From positions 464,420 to 528,419 of the forward strand of contig NMRB01000058.1 of the NCBI GenBank assembly GCA_002633025.1: 64,000 nucleotides of DNA, in the 5' to 3' direction. The DNA comes from Notospermus geniculatus. Lineage: Eukaryota; Nemertea; Pilidiophora; Heteronemertea; Lineidae. Positions 21,625-34,894 of this stretch are shown piece by piece. The position numbers were made by a program, and so were the translations under genes. Below the pieces are notes generated by a model. It saw nothing but the letters and a program-made list of their open reading frames with translations, did no database searches and had not been told where the DNA came from. Each line of letters opens with the position of its first letter. The first letter of the stretch is position 1.

Positions 21625-22280
21625 ATAGGCCTTATCGCACCTAGCACATGGCCAATCAGCATAAATCAGCGAAGCGGAAAAGGCCCAACCATCAGCGCCC
21701 CCGCAGTACATTCACAATGCATTGCCCTTTGCATTGCGTGCATTTTTTGTCAACATTGGCCAATAAAAGTCACTTCCAAAAGTCTGATGTGCCTAAACTA
21801 ACTAGCTACGTGGGCGGCGGTATAAAGTGATTCAAGTCGATAAATTATTGACCACTGATCGTCTTCGCGATCGCCAAAAATCGATGATTAGTCCATGTAA
21901 ACAACGCCAAAACATTATCATATTATCGTGCAACCCCACGCTGATTGGTCAATAACTGACACGTGAGGGCCACCATGATGATAACATCATGACATGTGCT
22001 AATCTTTTGGAATTAATCATCGATTTTTTGCGATCGCGAGAACGATCGGTAGTCAATATTTTATCGATTTGAATCACTTCATAACGCCTCCCACGTAGCT
22101 AGTTAGTTTTGGCACATCCGGCTTTTGGAAGTTGCTTTTATTGGCCATTGTTTACAAAAAATGCAGGCCATGCACAGGGCGATGCATTGTGAATGTACTG
22201 CGGGGGCGCTGATGGTTGGGCCTTTTCCGCTTCGCTGATTTTATGCTGATTAGCCATGTGCTAGGTGCGATAAGGCCTAT
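21625..22280. mobile_element. 656-bp fold-back element, complete copy
   Basis: Ends are ATAGGCCTTATCGCACCTAG and CTAGGTGCGATAAGGCCTAT. The arms are each about 250 bp and highly similar to each other and to the copy at 1-560, which lies in the opposite orientation. No target duplication is clear in the TAGGCC-rich flanks. Confidence 0.85.
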
Positions 22281-22711
22281 TGCCTACCGGTAGCCTAGGC
22301 CTGCCTTATCATCAGAATTCCTCATAAGCTCGGCCTACATGTCAGACAGACAACGACTGGGAGTAAAGAAAGAGACATGAAGTGAGACAAAACACTACTT
22401 TGGGTATGTATTCTTTTATTTTCTGTGGAGTTGCTGAATCTTCATGATCTTTGGATCTTTGGCCAAGTTGGCAGACGAAGTATATTGTTAGGCTGCAGAT
22501 GTCATAACATTTTCTCTTAATTTTGCTTAATTCTAACAGAAATAAAGTACTTTGGTACAGAGTTTATCATGAAGTAATCTGTAGTTATTTTATATAAGTG
22601 TTTATGGATAAATTAGATCATACAATGGAGCTGAATGGGTTTTTAAAAGCTATTTTAAACAGTTTATTTGTTACAGCTCCTCATAACAATTAACTTGCAT
22701 CACTACGCCCT

Positions 22712-22954
22712 CTAATGAGGATTTGTGGAACTGAGATGTGAGGCTTGACACAGCCACTTCGTGACTTCAAAACCGCATTCAATTTCTTGATTTGAGTTGT
22801 AAAAAACCAACGAGGACGATTGACTTCTGCTTGGTATTAAGAGTTGAATCAGTATAAGCAGCATGAACACCATGACAAGGTTAGGTCGTCGTGCTAAGTT
22901 AGCTAAAACAGCCCCCAACAAAATCATCAGAAAATGTCCAAAAAAAGAAGCCAT
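22712..22954 (-). CDS. Possible small membrane protein (80 codons), unrecognised
   Basis: An ATG-initiated frame encoding MASFFGHFLMILLGAVLANL, then a second hydrophobic stretch (VMVFMLLILIQLLI) and a polar tail with two cysteines. I recognise no family. The two helical segments are suggestive, but in AT-rich intergenic DNA a frame of this length can arise by chance. It could also be an exon of an unseen gene or a TRIQK 5' region. Confidence 0.25.
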   Translation of the reverse strand: MASFFGHFLMILLGAVLANLARRPNLVMVFMLLILIQLLIPSRSQSSSLVFYNSNQEIECGFEVTKWLCQASHLSSTNPH

Positions 22955-23788
22955 CCTAACATGCTAAAATTATATGAAATCCACATGCACATCATGACAT
23001 GTCATGAAGACATGATGTCACCCACAAGAGACTGAGTCTGAGTTGCTGTTGTTGTAGGCCTAACCCTAGGCCCCTAAGTCATTTCATTTCCTCCATATAT
23101 AGGCCTACATCATGACATAGGCCGTACATACAGATACACCCTCCCTAGTCCCTGGTCATCATGGTCATGGATGGATGGTGATATCCGCCGCGACAACCTG
23201 AACCTGTAGCTGTAGATTAAAATGGTTGATTGTCTTTGAAAAGCTTGAGTTTTGACAGCTTTAGTGAATTAAATGATTGATGTTGCAGTGTTGTCCAACT
23301 TCTGAGACAATTGGTGTGGCGGTATCCGGGCTCCGGCGGGGGGTCTGGGGGGCCTCCCCCAGAAAAATTTTTGCGTAGGTGGGCTGAGATGCGATTTCCT
23401 GCGTTCTGATGATGCAAAGACTGCATGTAACAGGTTCCTGCAACCCCTCATTTGAAATGGGAACGGTCCCAAACCAGACACAACAAAGCCACGTGGTCAG
23501 CCTCCAGTCAAAACAAGAGCTTACGGTCAGGCCGTAGTACTGCTCAGGTGCAGTAGTTTTGGTCAAGGCACCCTGCATGGTTCACGCAGTGACTTAGGAC
23601 TGAAATGAAGGATAGGGCGATCTTCCTCCCTTCCTTTGTGAAGAAGAGCCAGGCATCATCTTCTGCAACATCAGCTGTCACTGTAGCGAACAAAATAAAT
23701 TTCCTGGTGAATCCTAAACAGTGCCAGCAACGTTTCTTGTTCATCCAATGAAATTAGAAAGGGGTGTGAGAATCAGAAGTTTTCGACT

Positions 23789-24071
23789 CCTGATTGGCTA
23801 TTGCCATAGCTACCTGTCTCTGGCCGAGTGTCAATCAAACATGATGTTTGAATGACATTTGACTACTGACGGTCCCAGGCCACTGTCAGATCGTGGGAAG
23901 ATCAAAGGATGATGCCGACAAGTCGTGCTNCCTGATTGGCTATTGCCATAGCTACCTGTGTCTGGCCGAGTGTCAATCAAACATGATGTTTGAATGACAT
24001 TTGACTACTGACGGTCCCAGGCCACTGTCAGATCGTGGGAAGATCAAAGGATGATACCGACAAGTCGTGCT
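23789..24071 (+). repeat. 141-bp tandem duplication around one N
   Basis: 23789-23929 and 23931-24071 are nearly identical and are separated by a single N at 23930. This looks like an assembly join of overlapping ends rather than biology. Confidence 0.8.
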
Positions 24072-25414
24072 CGAGTGTGGTGTTTGTGGTTTAGGCCTGT
24101 GGTTAGCATGATGCATGATTACCAATATTGACTTTGCGTGCGATATGGTTGCTTCAGCGTAACTTTCGTCAGCCGTGGCGGGCAGTTTTTTTCTGTGGCG
24201 GCAGACTTTTTTGGTGTGGCGGGAACAGTCCGCTCGGCGTTTAGGTTGGCGGCAAGAAAATTTGGTGTGGCGCTGTGTACCCGTGGTATAGGAGTTGGAG
24301 AACACTGCTGTACAAACCATAAACAGTAAATGTTCCATGGCAATCTGCCTGTATTTTGATGAAAATTTTCGGGTGCGAGTTTTGCTGTTCGAATGAGCGG
24401 AGGCATCTTGCAATGTGCATCATGACGTAGGGGTTCAGGGTAGCACAATCAGAAATGCAAGGGTCACATCGTCAAGATCGAGAACGGGCAACGACATCAG
24501 CGCTATCCCGATCTCGATCTTGGAACCGGGATACGTGAAAATTTTTTGAGTTTGTTACCGTTCTGACGTTTTCCATTTTAGGTCGAGTGATCAACCACCT
24601 CGACAGCGACGATGTCGATCAGATCCAGGCCTTGGCGCCGTAGTGCTGGAGGATATAAAATCAGAAAAAGGACGGTACATCAAATCCTGATGTCCGTTAG
24701 CTGCAGATATTCAAGTACTCAGAGAACAAGCAGTGTTCAGCATTTGTATGAAACAAATTCTGATTTTGTTCCTCTCGGCTTTCTCCACTGTACATGCTGT
24801 ATATACAGTTGATGATGTCTCGCATAATTTTGCTTTTCTTACTTTGGGGTACCGGTAACTCCTGAAATCAAATCTTAGGCCTGAAGTGGGTTTGAGGAGG
24901 ATAATTGTGTAATGTACTCACAGAAACAGTTATTCATTATTTGGATCTAACGATTTGGATATCTTCGTCGATGTTGGAGGTTCTTCACTGTGGGCCTAAA
25001 TGACTCGGAGTGACTCAAATACTTCCCATCATTACATTCTTATGATGATTTGCACACCCTCCAGTAAAACCTGGATTTTGCACACATCATGGATNATGAA
25101 TAGAAAATAATATGATTGTAATTCCTGTGCCCAAGTTGACAATAAATCTGAAGGGGACAACTCATTTGTCACCACATAGAAATGAGTTAACGCAATATCT
25201 TCTTGTGGTACAGAAATATTAACATTATTTACAATAACACAAGTCCACATTTTCTTACATTTACAAACACAGGGACCTAGACATTTACATTACCGACATG
25301 CAATTCACCGTCACTCCAGTTCAACAACCTAGATTCCCAACACACAATTTAACGTCATTCCAGTTCAACACCAGGTCCTGTTGCATGGGTCTTCCAAGGA
25401 CGATATGGCTGCCA

Positions 25415-28400
25415 TCAATTCAGAATGTAGTAGTCATGGAAGTACATGAGTATCGCTATCGGTTGACCGACTATCAGGGAGATCCACATGGCCATGTTCC
25501 CATACTTCCCGTGCAGGAAACGTTTAACAAACATTGCAAAAGGGACCTGCAAAAGAAAAACGGGGTATTGAACTCTGGGCCAAACAAAGACAAGTCCGGT
25601 GTACTAACACTGCACCACCAAGTGGCCTTCCGCAGAAACATGGTCAATTGATGAAATAGCAGTATTGTTCACTATGAAGTACATTGCAGCCCTGTGTGTA
25701 GCAGTTACTTCAATTAAGCACACTCCCACTGGTCACAGGTGGTGATAGGCCTACTTCCTTCTACCGCTGGAGGTCAGCAGACTCCCATTCTGTTACTGAT
25801 CTGGGAATTATTTCAGGCTTCTGATTTTGCTGTTTGATGGTACCGGTACCAAATTTCATTGCCAAGCCTACGTCAATGAAAAGGAGATACACAATTCATC
25901 GGATTTACCAATGTTGTCTGAACGGATTGACAACCATAGATCTGAAAATTCTGCTGAGAAAGTCAACGCACCTGGCTCAACATGGCGATGAAAGCCCATA
26001 GACGGAACATACGTAACGGCACACTGATGAGGTACTGAAATGAGAATGATGATCCTGTAACGCTAATGTAAAGTTTTATGTAATGCTTAGTAAAGTATGA
26101 AAGTAAAATACACACAAACAAAAGTAAAATACACACAAACAAAAGTGAAATACACACAAACAAAAGTGAAATACACACAAACAAAAGTGAAATACACACA
26201 AACAACTCGATTTTGAGAGAAGAATACCATACCTCATGGAAGAATGCAGAAACAAAGAACACAATGATGCCAGCATGAAGTTTGGAGAAACCTGATTGGA
26301 CCATTGGTATGTATAGATGACGTCTGGCCCAGCGGTGGACGGGGATGTTCCAATGTGACCAGAAGGTGTTGACATCTTCTGAATTCCTGCAATTTACCAA
26401 TCAGTAACTCACCACTGTGTCATCATTTTGCAGTTTAGTCATCAAGGGCCGTATTCAAAAAGGGTGATCATCGCGCGATTAAGACTTAGACACGTGTAAC
26501 TTCACAAAATGCACACAATTCCACCATGCATTTGACGAAGTTACACGCGTCTAAGTCTTAAACACCCTTTTTGAATACGGCCCCTAATGTTACAATACAC
26601 AGTTTCTACTTACTGGTAGTAACAATTTCATTTCAATTTCAGTTTAATTTTTGTACTTGAAGCATCGACTTACCACCAATCCTTGTAGAATTCACGATCA
26701 CCAAATCTCAGCACCTCAGCGACGACATTAAGAATTGAATGAAAGAAACAGTAGAAGAATACCAACCATATGAAATGGTTTGGGACCTGAAAAATGAATG
26801 GGAAAATGTCATTAAAGAATGAAAAGGGAGTCAATTCCATCACCAAGGTAATATTTCTAAAAGGTACTTTGAACAGCCAAGCCTTCAAAATGGCATAACA
26901 AAGATGGTATCAATTGCTTCCCAAATGTGCTGCAGTCCCCCAACAACATGTCCACAAGGTAAGACCACAGCATTTCCAATTTGAAATTGCCTTAATTTCA
27001 GAATCCCATCTCATTTTCAATGCATGCTGACTCTCCAAAACTACCTACTTTTCATTAATTTCATTGATTACTTCGAAAAACAACGAGAACTCACAGCAAG
27101 TTTGAGCAGACGTTCCACAATTTTTGAAAATTCAGAATTCACAAATGGAACCATGGAATTCCTAACGGTGGGCACAATCCACTGCTGAATCAGCCCAAAA
27201 ATGATCTGTGATAGAAATATCATCTCCAGGACCCGCTTGACAAGGAACCGCTTGCGAATCCGAGCCGAGCGAGGGAAGTTCAACTCGTAGCATAGCGTCG
27301 GTGCAAAAATGAAATAGTATAGATCTGGAAGAAAGCGAATTGTGGTTTTAAGACACAGATTTCAAAACAAGAGTACATGTACTGGTATCAAAATTCCAAC
27401 TGCTTATGAAAGTAAGTATTACCATTTCACAAGAAAAGGTATTTTTGACCAAAATGAACAAATTCGTGCCAATGCAAGCTACTGTTATGGTTCCCGTTTC
27501 ATTGAGTGTGATTTGTTCAGCAAACATTATCACTTTACCTTTGAGGTTTAGGTTGTCAGGGTACTGCACCAAAGTTGACTCTGCACTTCCATTGGCTATA
27601 ATCTTTTCCATACTGGCTGGAATGTTAATAAGATGGACATAAATGTTGAGTACAAATCATACAGCTAAGAATACTTCTAGTTCTACAACTTACAAGTGAG
27701 AGAACCTTATCAACATCTTTGCAATACTGATGCCTCATTTTCAAGAAAAGCAAACAAGAGAAATTAAACAGGTTCTTGTATCTCACCAATTACCCTAAGG
27801 GTTATCTCTGACAAAACAGGGAGGAGGGATGGAGAGGGTGAAGGGACAAAAAGGAAGGCACTCAGTATCTCAATGGATGCAGATGCTACTTTGAACCTAA
27901 CCAATGAATATGGGAAAGCATGTGACCCAATATAGCAAAGGTAAGTGCATGTTGCAACTGAGGAAAGTATTAATGGCCTTACAACACAATAGCTGAAACA
28001 TATGTCTCTGCAGGTTGTGGACAGCAGTGATAATTGCTGAGTAAACTGATGACCAGTGATATCACCTACGACATGCACTCATTTGCTAGATCAGTCACAC
28101 ATGACTGCAGTATGACGGACATCTACTTGGTAATCTCCAATGCCCAGGTCTAGGAAGTTAGGTACAAAACAAGTCTCTGCATTTGGAGAATGACAGCTCA
28201 GGTTTGAGAAAATGAGTACAGAGGATTTGAGGAATGGGAAAATGAAATTTATTTTGATAAAATGTGTCAAATAAATCTTGTAAACGTAACTGAGAGGCAT
28301 GCATTCGTTATGCCCTAAACCAACTAAGTTTACTTAAAAGCAGCAAGTGAAGAAAGCACTGCATGCAAAACGGATGACAGATGAGAGAAACCAACACATA

Positions 28401-31400
28401 CATTAAGCTAAAGAAATACCAATAACTTCAATGCAGAGCAAACACCTCACTTTAGGCTTCCTCTACATAGTACGCTTCACGGTCGTGAATCCTCAGGAAG
28501 CCTTTGTTAAGTGGCGTTTTCGTATACCGTATACTTCTATGTAACGGAAGCCTTATGGACACAAGTTCCATCCAAAACTGGCAATCCCCATTCGTCTGCT
28601 AAAATAACAGATACAATGAGCCTCCCTTAGCGGACACCGAGAGTGTCGTCCCAAATCGGTCACTCCTAATCATTTTGAACTCTGTTCTCAGGACACCTCT
28701 CAATTTAGGACAACATATTCAATCCGAATGTTGTCCTTAAATGAGATATCCTACTGCATATTTGTATCTGTCACAAAAGCAGGTGATCTTGACATCATCT
28801 CTAACATTGAAGCTATTGAAACAGTGCAATTACTTGTTACGTGAGGGTCTTGTGACCCAACTTACTAGTACTCAAACAAGCTATTGATTTACGATTACTT
28901 CTCATCCTAATCAAATTTTTTTCTTGATCGCGACACCATCTGTTGACCGCCACGTACGAGATTAACTTGAAGAAAGTAATAGTAAAGGCACAGAGGGTAA
29001 CAGCTGAGGCAACTGGAATTGAATAGAAATGGATTTAATGGTGATCATGTTTGATCGCATTGCAGAAAGGATGGAACTGGTACACTGACTGGGATGAAGG
29101 ATGCCGAGTGAACTTTTCCCTTGTCATTCAAGGGATATTAATATTATGGAAAATATCAGTAGTCCTCTCTAAACTGGAGCTTTGAATTCCGTTATCTTTA
29201 AAGCATGGTGCACACGAACGACTAAAATGGGGGGCGACTACCGATGCGACTACTAGGTCGCATGCGATAATTACCTTTGAGGTCGATCAGTTATATCATC
29301 CGCGACATCACTGATCTCCCAGTGAAGCATTTGTCGCAAACGAGTCAAAAAAAAATTAAAAAACTAAAAATATGTTCAGTCGCTCCTGTAGTCGCAAGGC
29401 TAGTCGCCTAGAAAATCGCTCAAAAAATTGCTCGTGTGCGCCATGCTTAAGAGTACTCAAAGTTCGAGTGATGGGGGGGGGGGGCATCACGTCAAAACAA
29501 GGCCTTTAAAGGCCTCTTTCCACTACCATGGTTTCCGCCACACTTGCGGCGAGCGGAGCGGTTTTCAGAGGCGTCAGGGTAATCAATAGGCCATGTATCG
29601 TTGAACCAACGAAGGATTATCCAAATGCTGTGAAAACTGTACGACTCGCCACAAACCACAGCGGAATCCGCTGAAGTGGAAACGGGGCCTCAGAAATCTC
29701 TGTCGTATCTTTGGGGGCAGTGATAGAGACGAGTGAAATGACCTGAATCTGTAGAAGGGGAGGGGGCCAATCCCACTTTTCCAAGTTAATGAATTTTCAT
29801 GGAAATGATGGTTCATTTCCCAGACTTCATCTCAGTCAGTGCAACAGTCAGGCAGAGCATGGCTCATGGGAGGAGTCGATAGAGGTGAGGCTATCACGCA
29901 TTCAGGCAGCAGAACACGTTTTAGAAACTTACGAATAGTGCTAGCAGACACCGATTTGTGTCGACGTCTGCCAGTTGTGCCTTTTGCCTCGCTGATTCTA
30001 CACCAGTGATTCGTAATGGTGTAGGAAACCAGTTTTAAGAATGTTATAACAAAGGTACTCAAGGTGAACGTTGAGAAAACTGAAAATGACAGCAACATTT
30101 TTAAAGTTGGAATGCAAATATTGGCTGGTACATGTATTCATAAAAGTTAGCAAATGCTTTTACTTAAGATTTGCACAGCAATGCCAGTACTACAAAAGTT
30201 CAAGTAAAAGCATGTTACCACTGCGTCTGCCTGTGTGGGCAGTATAATGACCGCTGTCGATTTTGAGATACCGGTACTTACATGGGTTGGGATGTATCCA
30301 TAAAATCACAACTGCAGGATATATCAGGATTGACAGGAGGTTGATGATATGGAGAACTCTTGCAAACCCTTCAGCAACATATTTCTGAAATTGGAACGAG
30401 CCATACAATACAACTGATCGAAGGTGGCAAGGATACCATATTGTACAGAGGGACTATAGTTCACGATAACACATGTAAGTACCAAGTTCGTTTTCATGAA
30501 GAGTAAATAGGGCTGCAGGCCCAGTTGTTCCAACAGCATTAGTGCTAACACTGAGCAACCAGGCGCTGATCCAAGCCAGGAGGTGTCAAATATCACACTG
30601 TCTGGAAATGACTGGGCTGCCTTCACTCACAAGCTTGGAGGTATATGTCTAACAGTGCTGAACTTACATTTGCGAGGAGTTTTTCCAAGCCAAATGTATT
30701 CAAGATGAAGACGTTGCAAGCTGAAAAAGAAAACAACCAAATAGACAGTAAAATGGAGTGCAATGGCATGAACTGGGAGCAGCACACAACGAACTTCACT
30801 GCTGGGACACAACTTCATTGGTAGGACAATCGTCAAGTCCTACTTAAAATCATTTGATATTTCCGTGAAAATCATTTGATATTTCCGTGAAAAGTAAAGC
30901 TGACGACTACCAACTGATTACACTTGAACATAATCGGTAAAAGAAGAGTTAACTTACACAGCAGAAGACAGAGACATGGCCACGAGTATGGTTCTGCCAG
31001 AAAGAATGTGATGTAGGCAATGGGATCGACGAGGATGCCATACCTGCAAGATGAGATTTTGATTTTGAGAGAATGAAATCATAGGGATAGACACAGAATC
31101 CAACATCAGTTGTTTTGTGGATTCAAATTCAGAGGTTAGACTCGATACTTCATTATTCACACTGCAAAGTCAACAACTGAACACATATCAATTGGGTATG
31201 AATTTCAGGACAGTTGTAAAACCTCCCAAGTTCATGGCACAGTATATTTTTTTGAAAAATTAACAGGTAATCCTTACTTTAAAATGTTCTCTAAAGCAAC
31301 TCGGGCATTGGAAAGCACCTGTAAAGAGAATCAGTGGGGGAATCATAAACAGTTAACCCTGTCTGAGACATTTTGAACCATTGACATGAGTGAGGGATCA

Positions 31401-32445
31401 TGTCACTCTGCTACAGACTACATGTACGCCAAGCAATGGTACCTTAGACTACCGTAGTGGAATTAGGCTAAGCTGTTCATTTTATAGACAGATTTAGTCA
31501 GATTACCACTGTGCTCAGCAGCTCCGATGTTCATAGTTTGTGTATTCGTTCAGATTACTGGAGGGGTTACTCACCAAAAGAACAATACAAAGATTTAACA
31601 ATCCTCTGTAATTGTTGAAGCCACTTGAGCTGCTGAGGAGGGAGTCAGTCTGATGATGAATCCTGAAAATAAAGGATGACGATTTCTTAATCAAATGGCT
31701 TTACTAAGTAATCAGATCTCTGGCCTGCTAAAATGTGAAATTGAAGAACCCTTGCGAATAATAGTGGTTTTAAAGTTGTAACTGAAAACACTTCAAATGT
31801 ACTAACATTGGGTAGTCGAGGAAAAATGTCCCTCAAATACTTACAGGGGGAATATTGGGGGAATATTGTTTGAGGGATACTTTCTCAGAGTGCCGCATAG
31901 AAGCAACAAAACTTTAACAGCTGTGAATGAAACTGATGATAAAAAATGCGCAAATGTGATGGTGAACAAAAACAATTGAAATGGTCAACATAATCATGAA
32001 AACAGCTGTCTTACTCGGATGTTTTTCTTGCCTGGTTACGTGACTTCACAACTACATATTCTGGTTCCCAAATCCAGCTGTACGGCATGAGTTTTTGATA
32101 CCATGGCAACGATATGTTTGAAAGTTCATGAGCTGCTTGGCCATTGTGTCCATTTGAAATGCTGCTACTGTCACTGGCACTGGTTGGTGTTCTGGGCAGA
32201 GAACTGGTTTTCTGAATGTTATGTTTTTCAAACATTCCACCTTCACTTTCCTGGTGAACCAAACTCAGATCAGATGAGCTGAAACTCCTGCTGAGTCCAT
32301 TGCATTTCAGAGCACAATTTCCCTTTAAATCACCAAAGGAAGCCACAGCATGTTCCTTTTCGGTGTTAGTAGACAATGATCTTGCTCGCTGGAAATTGAC
32401 TTGGTTGGTACTTTTGCTCCGTCCACGTTGTCTGAAGTGCCCCAT
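25415..32445 (-). CDS. DGAT1: Diacylglycerol O-acyltransferase 1
   Basis: Thirteen coding exons: 32015-32445, 31575-31662, 31278-31318, 30958-31043, 30668-30720, 30282-30384, 29933-30079, 27539-27616, 27095-27324, 26674-26786, 26233-26386, 25972-26034, 25415-25546. They give 572 codons plus stop with every phase consistent. DGAT1 is an ER multi-pass MBOAT enzyme that makes triacylglycerol from diacylglycerol and acyl-CoA. Visible hallmarks are [14 protein letters not shown], the FYKDWWN motif (452-458), [16 protein letters not shown], and the catalytic histidine in [16 protein letters not shown] (His507). The C-terminus HDYYILN matches the family. The first 143 residues form a Ser/Arg-rich cytosolic region longer than in mammals (about 488 residues in total). 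I start at the ATG of [10 protein letters not shown]. Several introns carry MITEs. Confidence 0.96.
26097..26205 (+). repeat. 21-bp tandem repeat
   Basis: About five units of GTRAAATACACACAAACAAAA in the DGAT1 intron between exons 11 and 12. Confidence 0.85.
26446..26583. repeat. 138-bp MITE, GGGCCGTATTCA ends
   Basis: Inverted ends GGGCCGTATTCAAAAAGGGT and ACCCTTTTTGAATACGGCCC, with inner arms AAGACTTAGACACGTGTAAC and TTACACGCGTCTAAGTCTT. It lies in a DGAT1 intron. Confidence 0.8.
28452..28555. repeat. Fold-back element, AGGCTTCC ends, copy 1
   Basis: Left TAGGCTTCCTCTACATAG and right CTATGTAACGGAAGCCTTA are inverted. The right half, GTATACCGTATACTTCTATG, is shared with 52166-52283. It lies in a DGAT1 intron. 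Confidence 0.65.
29201..29448. repeat. 248-bp MITE, AAGCATGG ends
   Basis: Ends AAGCATGGTGCACACGA and TCGTGTGCGCCATGCTT. Both outer junctions contain TTAA, the target sequence of piggyBac-type elements, but with only non-coding DNA inside the class is uncertain. It lies in DGAT1 intron 7. Confidence 0.7.
29510..29690. repeat. 180-bp MITE, GGCCTC..CCACT ends
   Basis: AGGCCTCTTTCCACT and AGTGGAAACGGGGCCT are imperfect terminal inverted repeats, with inner CCGCCACACTTGCGGCG-like arms. It lies in DGAT1 intron 7. Confidence 0.6.
30128..30215. repeat. Short fold-back related to 5658-5775
   Basis: AGCAAATGCTTTTACTT on the left and AAGTAAAAGCATG on the right form inverted arms. The same arms occur in the 118-bp MITE. 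It lies in DGAT1 intron 6. Confidence 0.5.
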
Positions 32446-34604
32446 TTTGAACAAACAGCTAGACAGCACAAAAACTTCAGTTTAGAGACGTAGGTGGTCA
32501 GCAAAGGAAGAGATTATGTTGACAAGTTGGACACCCAGCTGGGTAAAATGGAACCTGTCTCCAGTGGGTTAGAACTCAGCAAAGTCAGCAAATTCAAAAT
32601 TCACAGGAATCCTGCCTTCCTCCAGTGATCCATCCAGTCTGAGGACCAAAGCATGACTAACCAATCCCATGAACTGTCAAGCCATTTATATGAAATTGAT
32701 CTGTTTACGCCTCGATGAGTGCGGAGGAATTACCACCCTCTGAGAAAAACAACTCGTAACTTTCACAAAATGAGTGACATAACAAGTGTAAGTGAACCAG
32801 GTAATCAGTGATTACAACAGCTCAGTCTAGACACTTTTTGATCTCTCCTGACATGCCTGACCACTGTCTGCTCTGTTGTTCATGTGAATAGCCACATGAT
32901 AACAGCGTGGGACTAGTCTGGAAAGTTCACAGGAATACCAAGAGTCCAATTTTCAACCCCACACCAGACATTGATTTTTGGTTTTGGTCCATAAGTCAAA
33001 TACTTGATTATGCCAATGTGGGAGGACACAGATAATTTTAAAGAACCTACAGGCATACAGCAAATTTTGAAGCAATTTTGACCGGTGACAATGATCTTAA
33101 TAGCAATGACAATGCTGGCACCAATAAAGGGGCCACTTGGGCAGTAATAGTCAGATTCTGGAGGTCAAACATGTAGGGCCTCTTTTTTCTGAATGTCATA
33201 TGGTTCTGAAGGCAGGTTTTATCCCCTGTTGCCTGAACACTGATGGACACCTTGTCTATTGAGGTGAGGGCCAGGGATTCATCTTTTTCAGATTGTACAT
33301 GTACATGTAATTTCACCCAACCACATGCGATATTCACATTCATACCAAACACTGTCAGCAAGATTTGAATTGAAAGCTAAGGCAGCTCAAATTTGGGTGT
33401 ACATGTAATAGTGTGTATGAGGAAATAATGCCGCACCCCCAGAAATATCTCCATTCTCAAAGAGCGACTTTCTCTACCACACGAGCTGACAACTGATTTG
33501 GACTGGTTGGAATCGTGACAAACCCAGACCGCCCACAACAAGTTGTAAGTGTATTTCGCAATATCCCAAATTCAAAATATATTTGCACTTCTCATGATGA
33601 AGTATTGCCACTCAAAAGTTGGCCCCCTGGATTTCTTGTTTGTTTACAATTATGTCTAGGTCATATGGTCACCATTACTGAGTGACAAACTGTAAGGAGT
33701 GTCTGGCCTGTTTGCTTGATAAAGAGACATATCAAAGAAGATGATGATAAATGAACTACAAACTGCTTTTTGATATGTGCTTTTATCATGATAATCATCT
33801 TCACGATAAGATGTTTTTGTCTCGTGACAGTGAGGGGATCTTCCTAACCAAAGGATGACACTTCAGCTTGGCCAGGACAGAATTGTCAACATTTCTTTGA
33901 AGACGTACATCAAAAAGGTCAGTGTACAAAGTCTGACCACTGGTTAGTGACCAGTCTGACTTGAAAAATTTGGCGTTTAGTTTGTTCTCCACATTCTACG
34001 CATTTGATCATTATCCAATCACATGTTCCCCCAAAAGAGGTCACTTTCATGAAGTACTATTTCAAGTGAGATGTGGAGGGATATTTGTTAAAAGACATCA
34101 CATAAAAGGCTTTAAAATTGCTGGTACACCATAACTGATGAGAATAGCTGAAGTGCATTTGTGAATAATGGACTTCCACAAGTGAATGACATGACAATAA
34201 ATGATGCACACATGAAAAACCATGCCAGACAAATAATTACTCGGTACATACCGTATACATATACATGTACATGTACGTACTGACCTAGACAATACAATTC
34301 CACAAATTCACAAAGCAGTTCATGACAGCGAATCACTATTAGGTCATTGGACAAAGTCCAGAATGTGATATCAAGTAGATGCAGAAGTTTAGAACTGCCA
34401 GTTGGACATGTTTGTGGATTCAAAAGAGTATTTGACCCAATGTCACCATAACCTCACAATGAGAACTTGATACATTGTATCAATAGATCTGATAGATTCA
34501 ATAGAGCATTTGACTGTAGTCTTACGCATCGTGCCATTGGGTCTCTACTTCACCTACTTGAGGTAAAGTGTTTCATTAGTCAGCTTACTATTAGTTAGAT
34601 AGCA

Positions 34605-34894
34605 CTTGGAGGAATTATATTGACTTACGAGTGCGCAGGTAATCTGCGGATACAAACAGTGCATTTTCAGACTGCACATATGTTCAAATTCCGGCACGTA
34701 GTACCATCAGCTCACGGTAGATGGCAGTGACAACCAAGGCTGTGTCGGTACCGATGATCACTTCAAGTGAGTGGGCTTAACTGCTGTGCAAACACTGCGG
34801 GCCTTTGTGTTCCATTGTTTGGGGAGGTGTGAAAAAGGGATTATAGAGGGGCAATTAGCTCGCTGTTTCTCCTGTCAAATATAATTCCTCCAAG
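34605..34894. mobile_element. 290-bp MITE with CTTGGAGGAATTATA ends
   Basis: CTTGGAGGAATTATATTGAC and GTCAAATATAATTCCTCCAAG are the inverted ends, flanked by a 7-bp direct repeat GATAGCA (34598-34604 and 34895-34901). A minimal relative lies at 36769-36805. Confidence 0.8.

Larger units (their letters stand above)
21216..25414. other. Interval between TRIQK and DGAT1
   Basis: Contains the fold-back element at 21625-22280, an 80-codon hydrophobic open frame (22712-22954), a 141-bp tandem repeat around a single N, a GC-richer stretch near 24120-24640, and probably the DGAT1 3' untranslated region. No other coding exon is convincing. A further unknown base is at 25095. Confidence 0.55.

Noticed and set aside
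26076-26400. Repetitive LLFVCIS/FCLCVFH frames
   Set aside because: They are products of the 21-bp tandem repeat in a DGAT1 intron. The real exon there is 26233-26386.
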